DNA of 64,000 nt from Lachnospiraceae bacterium. Lineage in GTDB: Bacteria; Bacillota; Clostridia; Lachnospirales; Lachnospiraceae. The stretch spans positions 102,739 through 166,738 of the forward strand of contig JAAWJI010000002.1 in assembly GCA_022796795.1 (NCBI GenBank), given 5' to 3'. Shown piece after piece: positions 8,773-17,443 of this stretch; positions within the stretch are counted from its first letter, which is position 1; every line of letters starts with the position of its first letter. The notes beneath the pieces are model-generated. The model was not told where the DNA came from and did no database searches. It was given only the letters and a program-made list of their open reading frames with translations. Position numbers and translations under genes: made by a program.

Positions 8773-8867
8773 AAAGTTCAGCCAGAACCCAGACGGCTGG
8801 CAAATCCAGCTCGCTGGAATTTGACAGTTGCTCTGGGTTCTGAGGGAGCCCCCGTCTATGAGCAAAA
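8773..8867 (+). repeat. structured dispersed repeat, copy 2
   Basis: Same unit as copy 1 with a few substitutions. Here the outer stem is perfect (CAGAACCCAGA with TCTGGGTTCTG). The unit ends directly against the terminator-like hairpin that follows the REC-GGDEF gene. Together the copies fill the 476-base gap between the binding-protein gene and that gene. Short reading frames inside are not credible genes, because the conservation follows the base-paired arms. Confidence 0.8.
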
Positions 8868-8922
8868 TAATATCCCTGTTGGAACCCTCAGACTTCACAC
8901 CGAGGTTCCTAACAGGGATATC
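8861..8922 (-). terminator. terminator of the REC-GGDEF gene
   Basis: A stem of about 17 base pairs (arms 8870-8886 and 8905-8922, one bulge) follows the stop codon at 8949. On the minus strand it is followed by ATTATTTTG, a T-rich tail. Confidence 0.65.
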
Positions 8923-8948
8923 ATTCCTTATGTGCAACAGAAAAATTC

Positions 8949-9866
8949 TTACTTTTCTTTCACCTGCTTCAAATTCTCGTCCATCCACACCACCTGATTG
9001 CGGCCGCTCTCCTTGGCGTCATACAGCATGGCATCGGCGACTTTCAGGTAATAATCATAGGTCTTTTCCACCGACGGGATCACTGTCACGCCTCCGATGC
9101 TGATGGTGACCCACTGAGATACGGAGGGGTCATGGGGAATCTGAAGCTTCTCCACCTCCATACGGATCTTCTTTAAATGCTCAAAGGCTTTCTCCATGCT
9201 GTCCCCGATCAAAAAGGCCACAAATTCCTCTCCTCCATAGCGCGCAAAAAAATCTGTGCTGCGCCTAAGGTGCGTGGAAACCGTCTTTGCCACCCCTGCA
9301 ATCACCTTGTCCCCTGCGGGGTGACCGAATTTATCATTGTAAGCTTTAAACCGGTCAATATCAAACATACAAATGGAAAAGGGAATCTGCAGGCGGGCGG
9401 CTTCCTTCCACTTCATTACACTATAGTTGTCATGCTGTCTTCTGTTTGCCACCCCGGTCAGCTGATCCGTATTGGACTGGTACTCCACCTGCTTCCGGTA
9501 ATTATACAGCTTCACATGGGTGTTGACCCTAGCCTTAACCGTCAGAGGGTGGAAGGGCTTGGTAATATAATCCACCGCGCCCAGAACAAATCCCCGCTGT
9601 TCACTTTGCACATCGGATAGGCTGGTGATCAAAATCACCGGAACACTCTGGGTAATAATCTCCTCCTGCAGCTTTTTCAACAGAGTAAACCCATCCATAT
9701 CCGGCATAATCACGTCCAGAAGAATCAGAGAATACTTCTCCGTATCCGCAAGACGAAGCCCCTCCTCCGCCGTATGCGCAAGGGTGATTTCATAATCATC
9801 ATCTAAAATAGATTTTAACATGGTTGCCTGCAATACACTGTCATCCACAATTAATATTTTTTCCAT
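8949..9866 (-). CDS. response regulator with diguanylate cyclase (GGDEF) output
   Basis: 305 residues. The receiver domain (1-120) begins ILIVDDS and has the phospho-acceptor D51 in LILLDVIMPDMDG and a conserved K in YITKPF. The C-terminal domain carries GGEEF at 211-215, so it should make cyclic di-GMP. An RxxD inhibitory site (RSTD, 202-205) lies exactly five residues before GGEEF, giving product inhibition. It follows the binding protein by 30 bases and a hybrid histidine kinase further upstream, so it is probably the output of that sensor system. The start ATG is preceded by AAGGAG. Confidence 0.95.
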   Translation of the reverse strand: MEKILIVDDSVLQATMLKSILDDDYEITLAHTAEEGLRLADTEKYSLILLDVIMPDMDGFTLLKKLQEEIITQSVPVILITSLSDVQSEQRGFVLGAVDYITKPFHPLTVKARVNTHVKLYNYRKQVEYQSNTDQLTGVANRRQHDNYSVMKWKEAARLQIPFSICMFDIDRFKAYNDKFGHPAGDKVIAGVAKTVSTHLRRSTDFFARYGGEEFVAFLIGDSMEKAFEHLKKIRMEVEKLQIPHDPSVSQWVTISIGGVTVIPSVEKTYDYYLKVADAMLYDAKESGRNQVVWMDENLKQVKEK

Positions 9867-9896
9867 CCCTATTTTCTCCTTCTATCCTACTTCTGT

Positions 9897-11192
9897 TTAT
9901 TTTCCGTTTGCCTGCCTCGAAAACTCCTCCACAGCCGTGTCTACATCCTCTCCGGCTCCGATCTTCTGAAGCATTTTCCACCATCCCTCACGGGCATCCG
10001 CCCATCCAGGCGTTACCTGATAGTAATCACCCATGTATTGTGAAAAAAAACTATATTCTTCCATCAAAAGATCGTTTTCATATACCTCTTGCATATCCCG
10101 GACCGGCCAGACCGAAGAGACCAGAACAGCTCTCTTATAGCATCGATCATTTTCTGTCAGATAGCGGATAAATGTCTTGGCAGCCTGCACTCGCTTTTCA
10201 TCCCCATTGTCAAAAATACCGAACCCCCAGATTCCTCCCTGAAGCCTTGGTTCTCCCTGGCTTACCGGAAATGTCATGGGAAAGATCTCAAAATCCAGCT
10301 CTGGATTATTCACAATCTGTATGGTCTCAATGGATACGTTCCAGCAGAACGCCATGGCCAGTTCCCCTCTGCAAAATTGAGCGATCTCATCCGCAGAGGT
10401 CATATCCGGCTGAAACGCTATACCCTCCAGATCCTGCAGAAGTCTTAGCGCCTGCTTATTTTCCTCACTGTCCACTGTATAAATGCTGTGGGAATCATCA
10501 GTAAAATTCCCCCCATACAGGTTGTTCACCAATGCCCGTGTTCCCTGATCTCCACTCTGATTTTTACAGTAAATAACGCCTGAACGCTCCTGTCCGTAAG
10601 CAGTCAGGGCCTGAATTGCCTTTACAAACCCCTCTGTGGTCCAGGTATGGTTTTTTTCATCAATATACTGCAGAGCCCCTGCCTCCCGGAAGAGATCATA
10701 ATTAATCGCCATACAGTGAGCAGTCATGCAAACCGGAAATACATAGTATTCTCCATTGCTGTGCTGACAGGCATTGCGGATATTTTCATAAATTCCCTGG
10801 GCTTTATCCGATTCCCACAGATCGGATAAGTCTTCCATAAGACCTTGCTCTCCCCATTCAGCCACCAGCCGTTCTGGTCCCTCAAATACCAGATCCGGTC
10901 CATTCCCCTTCTGTATGGCTTCCCGAATCTTCTGATCCCCGTCGTTATAATCCAGGCATTCCACATTGACATGGATTTCCGGATGCTCTCTTTGAAAACT
11001 GGTAATCAGACCGGATACGGAAGTCTGATTTCCCCAGTTTCCTACGGGAAATGTCCAAAGACTGATCTCCGTTATCTGGTCGCTTTCCTCCTGTGTTTCA
11101 ACCAGATCCATCCTGGCATCCTTCCCGCCGCAGGCAGACAGCACTACAGCCGCAAAGGCCGCCATATATAGAAACCTTATTTTTTTCAACAT
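9897..11192 (-). CDS. solute-binding lipoprotein, family 1, within a signalling operon
   Basis: 431 residues from the ATG at 11192 (AGGGGG upstream). The signal peptide ends VVLSACGG, a lipoprotein signal. The remainder matches family-1 sugar-type binding proteins (ISLWTFPVGNW, DLVFEGPERL, MAFCWNVS). No transporter permease or ATPase lies nearby. It sits between a hybrid histidine kinase (33-base gap) and a REC-GGDEF protein (30-base gap). I infer that it acts as an extracellular ligand detector for the kinase rather than as a transport component. The ligand is unknown. Confidence 0.85.
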   Translation of the reverse strand: MLKKIRFLYMAAFAAVVLSACGGKDARMDLVETQEESDQITEISLWTFPVGNWGNQTSVSGLITSFQREHPEIHVNVECLDYNDGDQKIREAIQKGNGPDLVFEGPERLVAEWGEQGLMEDLSDLWESDKAQGIYENIRNACQHSNGEYYVFPVCMTAHCMAINYDLFREAGALQYIDEKNHTWTTEGFVKAIQALTAYGQERSGVIYCKNQSGDQGTRALVNNLYGGNFTDDSHSIYTVDSEENKQALRLLQDLEGIAFQPDMTSADEIAQFCRGELAMAFCWNVSIETIQIVNNPELDFEIFPMTFPVSQGEPRLQGGIWGFGIFDNGDEKRVQAAKTFIRYLTENDRCYKRAVLVSSVWPVRDMQEVYENDLLMEEYSFFSQYMGDYYQVTPGWADAREGWWKMLQKIGAGEDVDTAVEEFSRQANGK

Positions 11193-11225
11193 AAATCCCC
11201 CTGTAGTTCTGAGCAAATGGATAGC

Positions 11226-13769
11226 TTATGCGCGCAGATATTTGCGCAACAGTCCCATCAGCTCCTCCAGATCATATGGTTTTGCCGCATGTTCGTTCAT
11301 CCCGCAGGCCATGCATTTTTCAATATCCTCCGCAAATGCATCTGCGCTGACCGCAATAATGGGAATCTTCTTGGCATCCTCCCGCAGAAGACTTCGAATC
11401 GCCAAAGAAGCCTCATATCCTGTCATAACCGGCATCCTCAGATCCATTAAAATCATATCATACCATCCCGGTTGGGACTGCTCCATTTTCTCCAGGCAGA
11501 TTTTCCCATTTTCCGCCCATTCCAGTTCTATGCCAAGCTCAGAGAGCATGGACTCGCCAATCTCCCAGTTTAGCTCATTATCCTCTGCAAACAGAATCCG
11601 AATCCCTGTAAAATCCAAATCCTCTTCTAATTCTTCCGTCCTGGACTCCTGGATTTTCACAAAAGGCCTCAGCCCCAAATAAAGGCCGGAGCAAAACAGC
11701 GGCTTTGCAAGAAAGCTGTTGATCCCTGCCTGCGCAGCCCTTTCCTCCATTTCATCCCATTCTCCGTCTGAAAGAAGAAGGATGGAAATCTTTGTGCCAA
11801 AACGTCCATACAGCTCCTGGGCTGCAAGGATCCCGTCGCCTCCTTTGATATCCCAGTCAAGCAGTATAATAGGCTCTTTCCCGCCGCTTACCTGTTCCTC
11901 CAGCCAGGCATAAGCGCTGTCCATGTCCTGCACACATTTCGCACGCAATCCGATGGAGTTTATCATTCTCTCCGCAGTCCGGCAACATATCTCATCGTCG
12001 TCAATCATAAGCACATCCCTGGTAGGGGGAAGCTGCTCCCATTCCTGCTGCACCATTTTTTCCATGTCAAGGGTTACGTAAAAATCGCTTCCCTTACCTG
12101 GCTCGCTCTCCACGCGGATACTGCCTTCCATGGCGTCCACAATGTGTTTGGTAATGGTCATACCCATTCCAGCGCCCTCGCTCTTGTCTACCCGGGCATG
12201 ATCCTCTCTTGCAAAAGCGTCAAAAATCTTATCCTGAAATTCCTGGGTCATTCCGATCCCATTATCCTTCACATGAAGGATGGAGCGGACATACGCGTCT
12301 CCCTTTGGTGACGGCTCCTCGGAAAGAAACAGCTGAATCGTGCCGCCCTTTGGCGTAAACTTCACAGCGTTTCCAATAATATTTAATAAAATCTGGCTTA
12401 ACCGCACCCGATCCGCGCATATATTCTCGTTTTGGATATCCTGTATGTAAATGTTAAAGTTCTGCTCCTTTTCCTGAATCTGGGGCTGGATTACGATCAT
12501 GATATTCTGCATGACCTCCCGCAGGGAAACAGGCTCCAAATTTAATGCAAATCCGCCGCTGTCTATTTTTGCCATATCCAGCATATCATTAATCAACCCC
12601 AAAAGATGGCGGCTGGATACGCTGATGCGTTTTAAGCACATGCGAATGCGGGCGGCATCCTCCAGATTATTCATGGCAACCAGGGTCATACCCATAATGC
12701 CGTTCATGGGCGTGCGGATATCATGACTCATATTAGAAAGAAACTCACTTTTTGCCTTGCTGGCGCGCTCTGCTGTACGCCGCTCCATTTCCGCGGACTG
12801 GTACGCCCGGTTCAGCTCCCGCATCTGCCTTCTTGTCTGCCGGAAATACCCGGCAAAAACCACCAGAAGCACGCCTAAAATCAGCGTACAGCATGCCAGG
12901 GAACAAAAGGTCCATCTGGCCGTCAGCTGCTCTATGGTCTGATCCAGAGTATTATAGGGCATATACAACAGCAGATACCACTCCGAAGAGGGCAGCATCG
13001 TACAGTACAGGTTCCACCGCTTGCCCTCGATTACGATCTCGCTTGCGTAATCCCTACCGTCTTCCATGGCTGTCCGAAGCTGGGTAACATACTGTTCCTG
13101 CTCCTCCTTGCTGATTTTTTCAAAATAATTGCCGGTTTCCATATCCATATTCTGCACGATAAACGTTCCGTCCCTGCGGATAATGGAGTAATTGATCATA
13201 CTGCTGTCAACATTGACAGACAAGGTATCGCCAAGATAGCTCACCGGCAATCCTGCCACCAGGGCAACACTTTTCTCTCCCTCTTCAATCTCATAGGATA
13301 CCGGAACGCCGATTAGAGCCACCCGCTCCCCATACGCATCTCGTCCCACGCTCACATTTCCTCTTCCTCCCATAATAGAGCTGTGCAAAGCCCCCGGCGC
13401 CTCCGGCTGAACCGTAGAGCCGTATATCATATGGAAGTCCCCGTCCTCTGTATAAAATGCCAAATATTCAAATCCCCTGGCGCGAGCGCTGTAGGCCAAT
13501 TCCACCCGTAACGACTTAGGATCTCTGACCTGCGCAGGCGAGACTGCGTCCACCAGAGCCTCCACCTGTGACAGACGAAGCTCAATAATGGTTTCAAAAT
13601 GGGCCGCAACCTGCTTGCTCATGCCCGACATATAGATAACGCCTATTTCTTTTATCGCATCTGCACCCATCCGATTCATCCAGATTGTCTGTATATTAAA
13701 AACAATCACGCAGAAAATAGATGCCAGTATAAGACTCACTGTCAAAAAACGTGTCGCTTTATGCTGCAT
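11226..13769 (-). CDS. hybrid sensor histidine kinase with two receiver domains
   Basis: 847 residues from the ATG at 13769, which has GGGAGG upstream; an ATG at 13802 lacks a ribosome site. Order: transmembrane segment (about 8-30), extracellular sensor to about 275, second transmembrane segment (about 280-305), HisKA with H349 in SNMSHDIRTPMNG, HATPase with NIIGNAVKFTP and DNGIGM, a first receiver (DVLMIDDDE, phospho-site in ILLDW), and a second receiver (LFAEDN, MDLRMPVMTG, AAKPY). No Hpt domain is visible. The neighbouring binding protein may feed its extracellular domain and the REC-GGDEF protein may be the output. Confidence 0.95.
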   Translation of the reverse strand: MQHKATRFLTVSLILASIFCVIVFNIQTIWMNRMGADAIKEIGVIYMSGMSKQVAAHFETIIELRLSQVEALVDAVSPAQVRDPKSLRVELAYSARARGFEYLAFYTEDGDFHMIYGSTVQPEAPGALHSSIMGGRGNVSVGRDAYGERVALIGVPVSYEIEEGEKSVALVAGLPVSYLGDTLSVNVDSSMINYSIIRRDGTFIVQNMDMETGNYFEKISKEEQEQYVTQLRTAMEDGRDYASEIVIEGKRWNLYCTMLPSSEWYLLLYMPYNTLDQTIEQLTARWTFCSLACCTLILGVLLVVFAGYFRQTRRQMRELNRAYQSAEMERRTAERASKAKSEFLSNMSHDIRTPMNGIMGMTLVAMNNLEDAARIRMCLKRISVSSRHLLGLINDMLDMAKIDSGGFALNLEPVSLREVMQNIMIVIQPQIQEKEQNFNIYIQDIQNENICADRVRLSQILLNIIGNAVKFTPKGGTIQLFLSEEPSPKGDAYVRSILHVKDNGIGMTQEFQDKIFDAFAREDHARVDKSEGAGMGMTITKHIVDAMEGSIRVESEPGKGSDFYVTLDMEKMVQQEWEQLPPTRDVLMIDDDEICCRTAERMINSIGLRAKCVQDMDSAYAWLEEQVSGGKEPIILLDWDIKGGDGILAAQELYGRFGTKISILLLSDGEWDEMEERAAQAGINSFLAKPLFCSGLYLGLRPFVKIQESRTEELEEDLDFTGIRILFAEDNELNWEIGESMLSELGIELEWAENGKICLEKMEQSQPGWYDMILMDLRMPVMTGYEASLAIRSLLREDAKKIPIIAVSADAFAEDIEKCMACGMNEHAAKPYDLEELMGLLRKYLRA

Positions 13770-13814
13770 AGCTAAACCTCCCTGAATAGAAAGATAAATC
13801 ATTCAAGTTTATCT

Positions 13815-13843
13815 ATTATAGCATATACTGTATTCCCCCTCAA
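13815..13843 (-). promoter_or_regulatory. promoter of the histidine kinase operon
   Basis: Minus strand TTGAGG (13838-13843), 17-base spacer, TATAAT (13815-13820). It would give a short leader of about 40 bases before the start codon at 13769, supporting that start. Confidence 0.7.
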
Positions 13844-13926
13844 GGAAACTAGGAAACTTATCCTATTCTTTTTTTATTTTTGATACTGTTCACTTTGTTC
13901 CCAGTACTATTCCCAAATCACCCAGT

Positions 13927-14769
13927 TTAAATCGGCCACAGCTGCAAGACGAGCCCTGCCAGCACGGCCACAGCATAGAGCAGCGCCAGAATCCCTGCAC
14001 ATTCTCTCCTGCTATTATCCATACGGAAAAGCACCACCAGGCCCAAGCCCGCTCCCGAGCAAAGGCCCGCCACTGCAGCCCCAAAGCTTATCCCCCCTGC
14101 CAGATATAGCTCCGCCAGCAGCACAGAGGCTGCGCAGTTGGGAATAAGCCCTATGAGAGCCGTCAAAAAGGGTTGAAGCCCGCGATTCCGCCCCAACAGA
14201 AGAGCCAGACGCTCCATTCCCCACAGCTCCAGAAGCAGATTCAAAAACAGGGTAATCAGAAACAGCCACACAAAAATCCGCAGGGTGTGAACCAGGGCCG
14301 GACGCAAAATCCCCCTGGAATCGTGACAGCCGCAGCTGTGACACAGATCCCCAATCTCCTTTTTCGAATCCCGTCTTCCAAACAACAAATCCGCCAGACA
14401 TCCGCCCAGGATCCCGATGACAAGCTTAGCCAAAAGCAGGCTTCCAATAAGACTCTTTTGTCCCGGATGCCCCAGAAAAATCAGCACTGCTTCATCCGAG
14501 GTGGACAAGAACACGGCCAGCAGGGTTCCCAGGGTAATCACCCCGCCGGAATATAAGTTGGCCGCAGCCGCAGAAAAACCGCACTGCGGAACCAGGCCCA
14601 GCACAGCCCCCAGCACCGGACCCGCCTTTCCCGCCCGGGAAAACCATGTTCCGGTTCTGTGACCGGCATAATGCTCCAGCGCCTCCATTAGCAAAAATGC
14701 CAGAAACAAAAATGGTACAGTCTTCAGCGCGTCCCAAAGCGCATCCAGACATGCATCTATGATCATCAT
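13927..14769 (-). CDS. heavy-metal/manganese-type permease with internal repeat
   Basis: 280 residues, mostly hydrophobic. Two halves carry related motifs, VLGLVPQCGFSAAAANLYSGG and LIGLIPNCAASVLLAELYLAGG, showing an internal duplication. Between them lies a Cys/His-rich loop (LCHSCGCHDSRG) that could bind metal. This pattern fits the family annotated as putative manganese or arsenic efflux permeases (ArsP_2-like). Its place directly after cbiK, in a cobalt/cobalamin context, suggests metal export or homeostasis, but the metal is not known. The start ATG at 14769 follows AAGGA by 7 bases. Confidence 0.75.
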   Translation of the reverse strand: MMIIDACLDALWDALKTVPFLFLAFLLMEALEHYAGHRTGTWFSRAGKAGPVLGAVLGLVPQCGFSAAAANLYSGGVITLGTLLAVFLSTSDEAVLIFLGHPGQKSLIGSLLLAKLVIGILGGCLADLLFGRRDSKKEIGDLCHSCGCHDSRGILRPALVHTLRIFVWLFLITLFLNLLLELWGMERLALLLGRNRGLQPFLTALIGLIPNCAASVLLAELYLAGGISFGAAVAGLCSGAGLGLVVLFRMDNSRRECAGILALLYAVAVLAGLVLQLWPI

Positions 14770-15030
14770 TCTATCATCCTTTTCCAGCTAATCAAGCAGT
14801 TTATATCCCCCATATTATGCCCCGCCTGTCTGCTCCATGCGGCTTATAATGATAAAATCTTAACATTCTTTTTAGATTTTGGCAAGCCTTTTCCAACATG
14901 ATGTTTTCAACATGAAAAAGAAAGGCTTTCTGCAGATTCTATTCCGCCTAAAGCCCTTCCTGATATTTTGGCAAAGCACTCCCTGCTGCACTGTTTTAGT
15001 TCCCTCCATGGAGCGCTCCCAAATCCTTTT
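14770..15030. other. intergenic region with inverted repeat
   Basis: No credible gene. AAGCCTTT (14884-14891) and AAAGGCTT (14921-14928) enclose a second short hairpin built on ATGTT/AACAT. It may be a transcript end for cbiK, but no T-tract follows on the minus strand. Confidence 0.3.
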
Positions 15031-15846
15031 CTAAATCGTCTGCTGTGAACATGCATCCCCCGCCAGGGCATCCGCCACATGCTGTACATACATGCGCCGA
15101 ATGCCTGCATATTCTCCCAGCCCTTTCATAAAGCACTCCACCTTAAATCCCGCTTTTTCAAACTGGCTCCTCCAGGAGTCCTGGTCCTCCCCGGACATAT
15201 CGTGGATGGCATGGTCTCCGGCCACCACCATAAAGGGAGCTAAAAGCACTCTCCTGGGAGCAAAGGACTGAACCATTTTCATCAGGCTCTCCAGGGACGG
15301 GTAGGCCTCCACGGTTCCCAGAAATACATGGGGATAGCCCAGATCCTTAAAGGTGTAATCCAAAGCCGCATACACAGTATTTGCATAGTGGGTGGTGCCA
15401 TGGCCCATAAATACCAGCGCATCCTTTGTGTCAAGCTCCGGAAACTCCGCCATTACCGCCTGGATGGCTTCCTGGCTGTCCTCGGTAGTGGTCAAAAGCG
15501 GATTTCCGAATACCACCCGCAAAAAACGGTCTCTATATTCCTGTACATCCGCCTTCATCTGGTCATTCTCCACCCCGTTAATAATATGGGTGGGCTGTAC
15601 CACCAGCTCCGTAATCCCATCTGCAAGCATGGCCTCCACAGCCTCTGTCACAGTGGGCACCCGGATCCCGTCCCGCCTAAGAAGCTTGGCAATAATCATC
15701 TTGCTGGTCCAGGCCCGGTACAGCTCATACTCCGGATAGGCCGCCTGAATTTCCTCCTCAATCTTATCAATGGTCTTTTCCCGGGTCCGGTGAAAGGTGG
15801 TGCCAAAGCTCACCACTAAAATTGCTTTTTTTGTCTTATGCTCCAT
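15031..15846 (-). CDS. cbiK: sirohydrochlorin cobaltochelatase
   Basis: 271 residues. The start KKAILVVSFGTTFHRTREKT and the motifs MGHGTTHYANTVY and GDHAIHDMSGED (metal-binding histidines) are those of CbiK, which inserts cobalt into sirohydrochlorin in the anaerobic cobalamin pathway. It follows the cobalt importer genes cbiM and cbiN on the same strand under a cobalamin riboswitch, so import and insertion are co-controlled. The other cobalamin biosynthesis genes are not in this window. Confidence 0.94.
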   Translation of the reverse strand: MEHKTKKAILVVSFGTTFHRTREKTIDKIEEEIQAAYPEYELYRAWTSKMIIAKLLRRDGIRVPTVTEAVEAMLADGITELVVQPTHIINGVENDQMKADVQEYRDRFLRVVFGNPLLTTTEDSQEAIQAVMAEFPELDTKDALVFMGHGTTHYANTVYAALDYTFKDLGYPHVFLGTVEAYPSLESLMKMVQSFAPRRVLLAPFMVVAGDHAIHDMSGEDQDSWRSQFEKAGFKVECFMKGLGEYAGIRRMYVQHVADALAGDACSQQTI

Positions 15847-15900
15847 GGCTCTTTCCCCGCTTTTTCCTCTATAGATCTTTAAATCTTCTGTTCTTCCCCT

Positions 15901-16206
15901 CTATGCCTCTTGTCCTTTAACTGCCTGCTCCTTGCGGGTGCGCTCCCGAAAGGTTCCGAAGGCATAGCCGATAACTCCGGCTCCCAGGGCCGCCTGCAGA
16001 CAGAACAGCAGGCTCTCCGTCTCTCCTCCCGGCGGCTCCAGCACAGGGTCCGCCCAGGGTTCATACTCCGGATCCAGCTGTGCGATCACGCCCTCCGCTT
16101 CTCCGTCCGCTCCGCCAAACTCTGAATTCTTCACCGTCATAAGGGGAATCACGGCAATCAGCGCGCAGGCTGCCAGCAGCACTACCACAAGCTTTCCTTT
16201 AGACAT
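15901..16206 (-). CDS. cbiN: cobalt ECF-type transporter small subunit CbiN
   Basis: 101 residues with two hydrophobic segments (about 6-24 and 67-85) flanking an extracellular part with the motif [21 protein letters not shown], typical of CbiN. It assists CbiM in cobalt capture. It overlaps the end of cbiM by 8 bases, indicating coupled translation. No CbiQ or CbiO gene follows; cbiK comes next. Confidence 0.9.
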   Translation of the reverse strand: MSKGKLVVVLLAACALIAVIPLMTVKNSEFGGADGEAEGVIAQLDPEYEPWADPVLEPPGGETESLLFCLQAALGAGVIGYAFGTFRERTRKEQAVKGQEA

Positions 16207-16960
16207 TTCCTCTTCCTCCCTTCAAAAAGCCAATTTCCCGAAGCTCCAACTTGGCGTAGGTTTCCAGTCCGATGACTACCACCACAGAGATCAATCCCTC
16301 AATTACTGCCAGAGGAATCTGGGTAGCCGCAAAGATTCCCAGAAACTTTGCCACAGAAACTCCCAGGCCGCCTGCGGCTGCGGAATAGGCCAACCCCAAC
16401 TGGAGAGAGGTAATGCAGTAGGTAAACAGATCTCCCAGACTGGCCGCCAGGAACACGCCTGCATATTTGGGCATACCCTCTTTTTTCTTAAACAGCTGCC
16501 AGATGGCAAAGGTGAGAAGCGGGCCCGCAATAGCCATGGAAAAGGTGTTGGCTCCCAGGGTAGTAAGCCCGCCATGGGCCAGCAAAACAGCCTGAAACAG
16601 CAGTACAATCATCCCCAACACGCTGGTAGCCGTTGGTCCGAACAAAATGGCGGCAAGCCCGGTCCCCGTCATATGGGAGCTGCTTCCCGTAACGGAAGGA
16701 ATCTTCAGGGCGGACAACACAAAGGCGAAAGCTCCAGCCATAGCCAAGAGAAGCAGTACCTTGCGGTGCTCCTGAAGCGTCCTGCGGATGGAAATCACCC
16801 CTGCCGCCAAAAATGGCAGGCAAAACACCCCCCAGGCAACACAATACTTCAGGGGAAGATATCCCTCCATAATATGCATGGCATTGGCAGCCGGAGCCAC
16901 ACCAAAGGCCAGCGCAAAGGCCGTTATAGCTGCAATCCATTTCTTTTCCCTTCGACTCAT
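16199..16960 (-). CDS. cbiM: cobalt ECF-type transporter substrate-binding membrane protein CbiM
   Basis: 253 residues from the ATG at 16960 (GGAG 10 bases upstream). After an N-terminal hydrophobic leader, the sequence [16 protein letters not shown] supplies the histidine of the mature N-terminus used for cobalt binding in CbiM/NikM proteins. Six to seven membrane segments follow. The gene lies directly behind a cobalamin riboswitch and terminator, so cobalt uptake should fall when cobalamin is plentiful. A longer TTG reading from 17011 is not supported by a ribosome site. Confidence 0.93.
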   Translation of the reverse strand: MSRREKKWIAAITAFALAFGVAPAANAMHIMEGYLPLKYCVAWGVFCLPFLAAGVISIRRTLQEHRKVLLLLAMAGAFAFVLSALKIPSVTGSSSHMTGTGLAAILFGPTATSVLGMIVLLFQAVLLAHGGLTTLGANTFSMAIAGPLLTFAIWQLFKKKEGMPKYAGVFLAASLGDLFTYCITSLQLGLAYSAAAGGLGVSVAKFLGIFAATQIPLAVIEGLISVVVVIGLETYAKLELREIGFLKGGRGNV

Positions 16961-17044
16961 AATTTCTCTACTCCTCTCTTGACTTCTCCCCTGCTTTCGC
17001 CTACAAAACAAACCTCTTTTACAGAAGCGCAGGGATCCTCCCGC

Positions 17045-17081
17045 AAAAAAAGCACCTAACTCTTAACTACAGAGCAGGTGC
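17045..17081 (-). terminator. riboswitch-controlled terminator before cbiM
   Basis: On the minus strand GCACCT pairs with AGGTGC (arms 17076-17081 and 17052-17057), with CTCT/AGAG inside, followed by seven T residues. It lies between the cobalamin aptamer and cbiM and is probably the expression platform. An upstream CCAGGTGC segment near 17170 could pair with part of it as an antiterminator. Confidence 0.8.
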
Positions 17082-17199
17082 ACCCAGACGGCATGCAGGC
17101 TTCTCATCTCTCCTTCCCCTCCCTGTCGCTTTGGAAAGTCCGGAACTAAGGGCCTTGACCATTGGCAAGCACCTGGACATCGTTCGTAACCAGAGTGCA

Positions 17200-17330
17200 A
17201 ATTAGATTCTGATAGGTCTCCTGACTTAGCCAAAGGCCTTACAGTGGCGTGACCGTATGGGATTCTCACCCATTTCCCGTGTCCTTACCAAGATGCGGCG
17301 GACATCAGAATCCATTCAACTTTCTGATGT
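17200..17330 (-). promoter_or_regulatory. cobalamin riboswitch
   Basis: The minus strand contains the B12-box elements in order: GGGAAATGGGTGAGAATCCC, then CACGCCACTGTAAG, then AAGTCAGGAGACC. The closing stem is made by GATTCTGAT (17304-17312) and ATCAGAATC (17205-17213). The aptamer is short, about 108 bases between those arms. An upstream CATCAGA (17323-17329) can instead pair with TCTGATG inside the closing stem, giving an alternative fold. It precedes cbiM, as expected for cobalt-uptake control. Confidence 0.92.
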
Positions 17331-17443
17331 TTATTTTATCATTTTATGGAGGACTTGTCTACCATTTTTCTATTTTTCTTATCACATCTGTTACTGTTTA
17401 TTCCATCCCAAGTAACATTGGCAAATTCGTTAAAAAAGAGTTT

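Noticed and set aside
8522..8824. Possible small gene of about 100 codons in the repeat region
   Set aside because: The frame runs through two repeat copies and conservation follows stem pairing, not codons.
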